NCBI GenBank assembly: GCA_021154065.1
Contig: JAJKJG010000158.1
Location: 1 to 5,329, forward strand
Direction: 5' to 3'
Source: Methylobacterium sp.
Lineage (GTDB): Bacteria; Pseudomonadota; Alphaproteobacteria; Rhizobiales; Beijerinckiaceae
DNA length: 5,329 nucleotides
The notes below the pieces were generated by a model that saw only the letters and a list, made by a program, of their open reading frames with translations, had not been told where the DNA came from and searched no databases. Position 1 is the stretch's first letter; every line of letters begins with the position of its first letter. This document shows positions 5,014 through 5,329 of the stretch, one piece after another. Made by a program: the position numbers and the translations under genes.

Positions 5014-5329
5014 GGAAGTGATGCACGGGACCGTGCCCATGCCCGATGCGGAGCGTGTCCGACGCCGCGATGGCGGCGCTGACGTAGCGCTTTGCCGAAG
5101 CGATCGCCTCGCGCAGCGAAAGACCCTTGGCGAGCCCCGCGGCGATGGCGGACGACAGGGTGCAGCCGGTGCCGTGGGTCGAGGTGGTGTGGAGCCGCGG
5201 ATGGACGAAGCGTTGGGCCTCCTTCATGAACCCTCCGGGGATCAGCAGGTCCACGACCTCCTCGCCTTCGGCGTGCCCTCCCTTGACGAGCACGGCCGGC
5301 CCGATCGCCGCCAGGATCTGAGCCGCCAA
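4994..5329 (-). CDS. thiD: hydroxymethylpyrimidine/phosphomethylpyrimidine kinase ThiD, C-terminal part
   Basis: The last 111 residues of ThiD are present; the gene continues beyond the right edge, and the TTG at 5329 should not be taken as its start. ThiD phosphorylates HMP and then HMP-phosphate with ATP to give HMP pyrophosphate for cytosolic thiamine phosphate synthesis. Diagnostic segments, numbered from the first residue in the window, are PAVLVKGGH (11-19), THGTGCTLSSAIAAGLA (51-67) with the ribokinase-family anion-hole motif GTGC and the catalytic Cys56, then AKRYVSAAI (79-87) and the family ending GHGHGPVHHF (96-105). The final codons overlap the start of the TRAP binding-protein gene by 20 bp, so the two are probably co-transcribed and may be translationally coupled. 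The family assignment is secure. Confidence 0.93.
   Translation of the reverse strand: MAAQILAAIGPAVLVKGGHAEGEEVVDLLIPGGFMKEAQRFVHPRLHTTSTHGTGCTLSSAIAAGLAKGLSLREAIASAKRYVSAAIAASDTLRIGHGHGPVHHFHGLWTA

Noticed and set aside
5327..5329. TTG at the right edge as the start of thiD
   Set aside because: ThiD proteins are about 260 or more residues, and the visible part is only the C-terminal portion; the gene is cut by the window edge.

Overview
The window is a GC-rich bacterial segment with very high G/C at third codon positions. It carries two kinds of intergenic palindromic repeat that I recall as typical of Hyphomicrobiales (Rhizobiales) genomes. Together with a TRAP-type binding protein and Tat signals, this suggests an alphaproteobacterium of the Bradyrhizobium/Methylobacterium/Rhodoplanes kind. 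The assignment to order rests on memory of the repeats, not on a search.

Layout. Positions 1-454 hold no recognisable gene: there is a long inverted repeat (55-66 with 98-109), a GAAA-loop hairpin repeat (157-189) and a few very short ORFs. On the + strand follow three genes in one direction: a VOC/glyoxalase-fold protein (455-1111), a Tat-exported alpha/beta hydrolase of the epoxide-hydrolase type (1152-2216), and a flavoprotein disulfide reductase of the mercuric reductase/dihydrolipoamide dehydrogenase superfamily (2334-3721). The last is broken by an apparent one-base deletion near 3321-3325 into an FAD/NAD part (2334-3347) and a dimerisation-domain part (3344-3721). On the - strand, reading toward them, are the C-terminal part of thiD (4994 to beyond the right edge) and a TRAP transporter solute-binding protein (3922-5013) whose start lies inside the end of thiD. 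The two gene groups converge on about 200 bp (3722-3921) containing a composite two-hairpin repeat, 3823-3923.

How the genes may work together. The three + strand genes are closely spaced, each with its own Shine-Dalgarno sequence, so they are plausibly one operon. VOC proteins, epoxide-hydrolase-like enzymes and disulfide reductases would fit handling of reactive electrophiles or xenobiotics, but this is inference and no substrate can be read from the sequence. thiD belongs to thiamine pyrophosphate synthesis. The TRAP binding protein has no dctQ/dctM membrane partners in the window, so it is an orphan or its partners are elsewhere.

I found no CRISPR array, tRNA, rRNA, transposase or defence system, and no convincing undescribed system. 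The items most worth a second look are the split reductase with its GTGA stop/start overlap, the composite repeat that supplies the stop codon of the TRAP gene, and the thiD/TRAP binding protein overlap.
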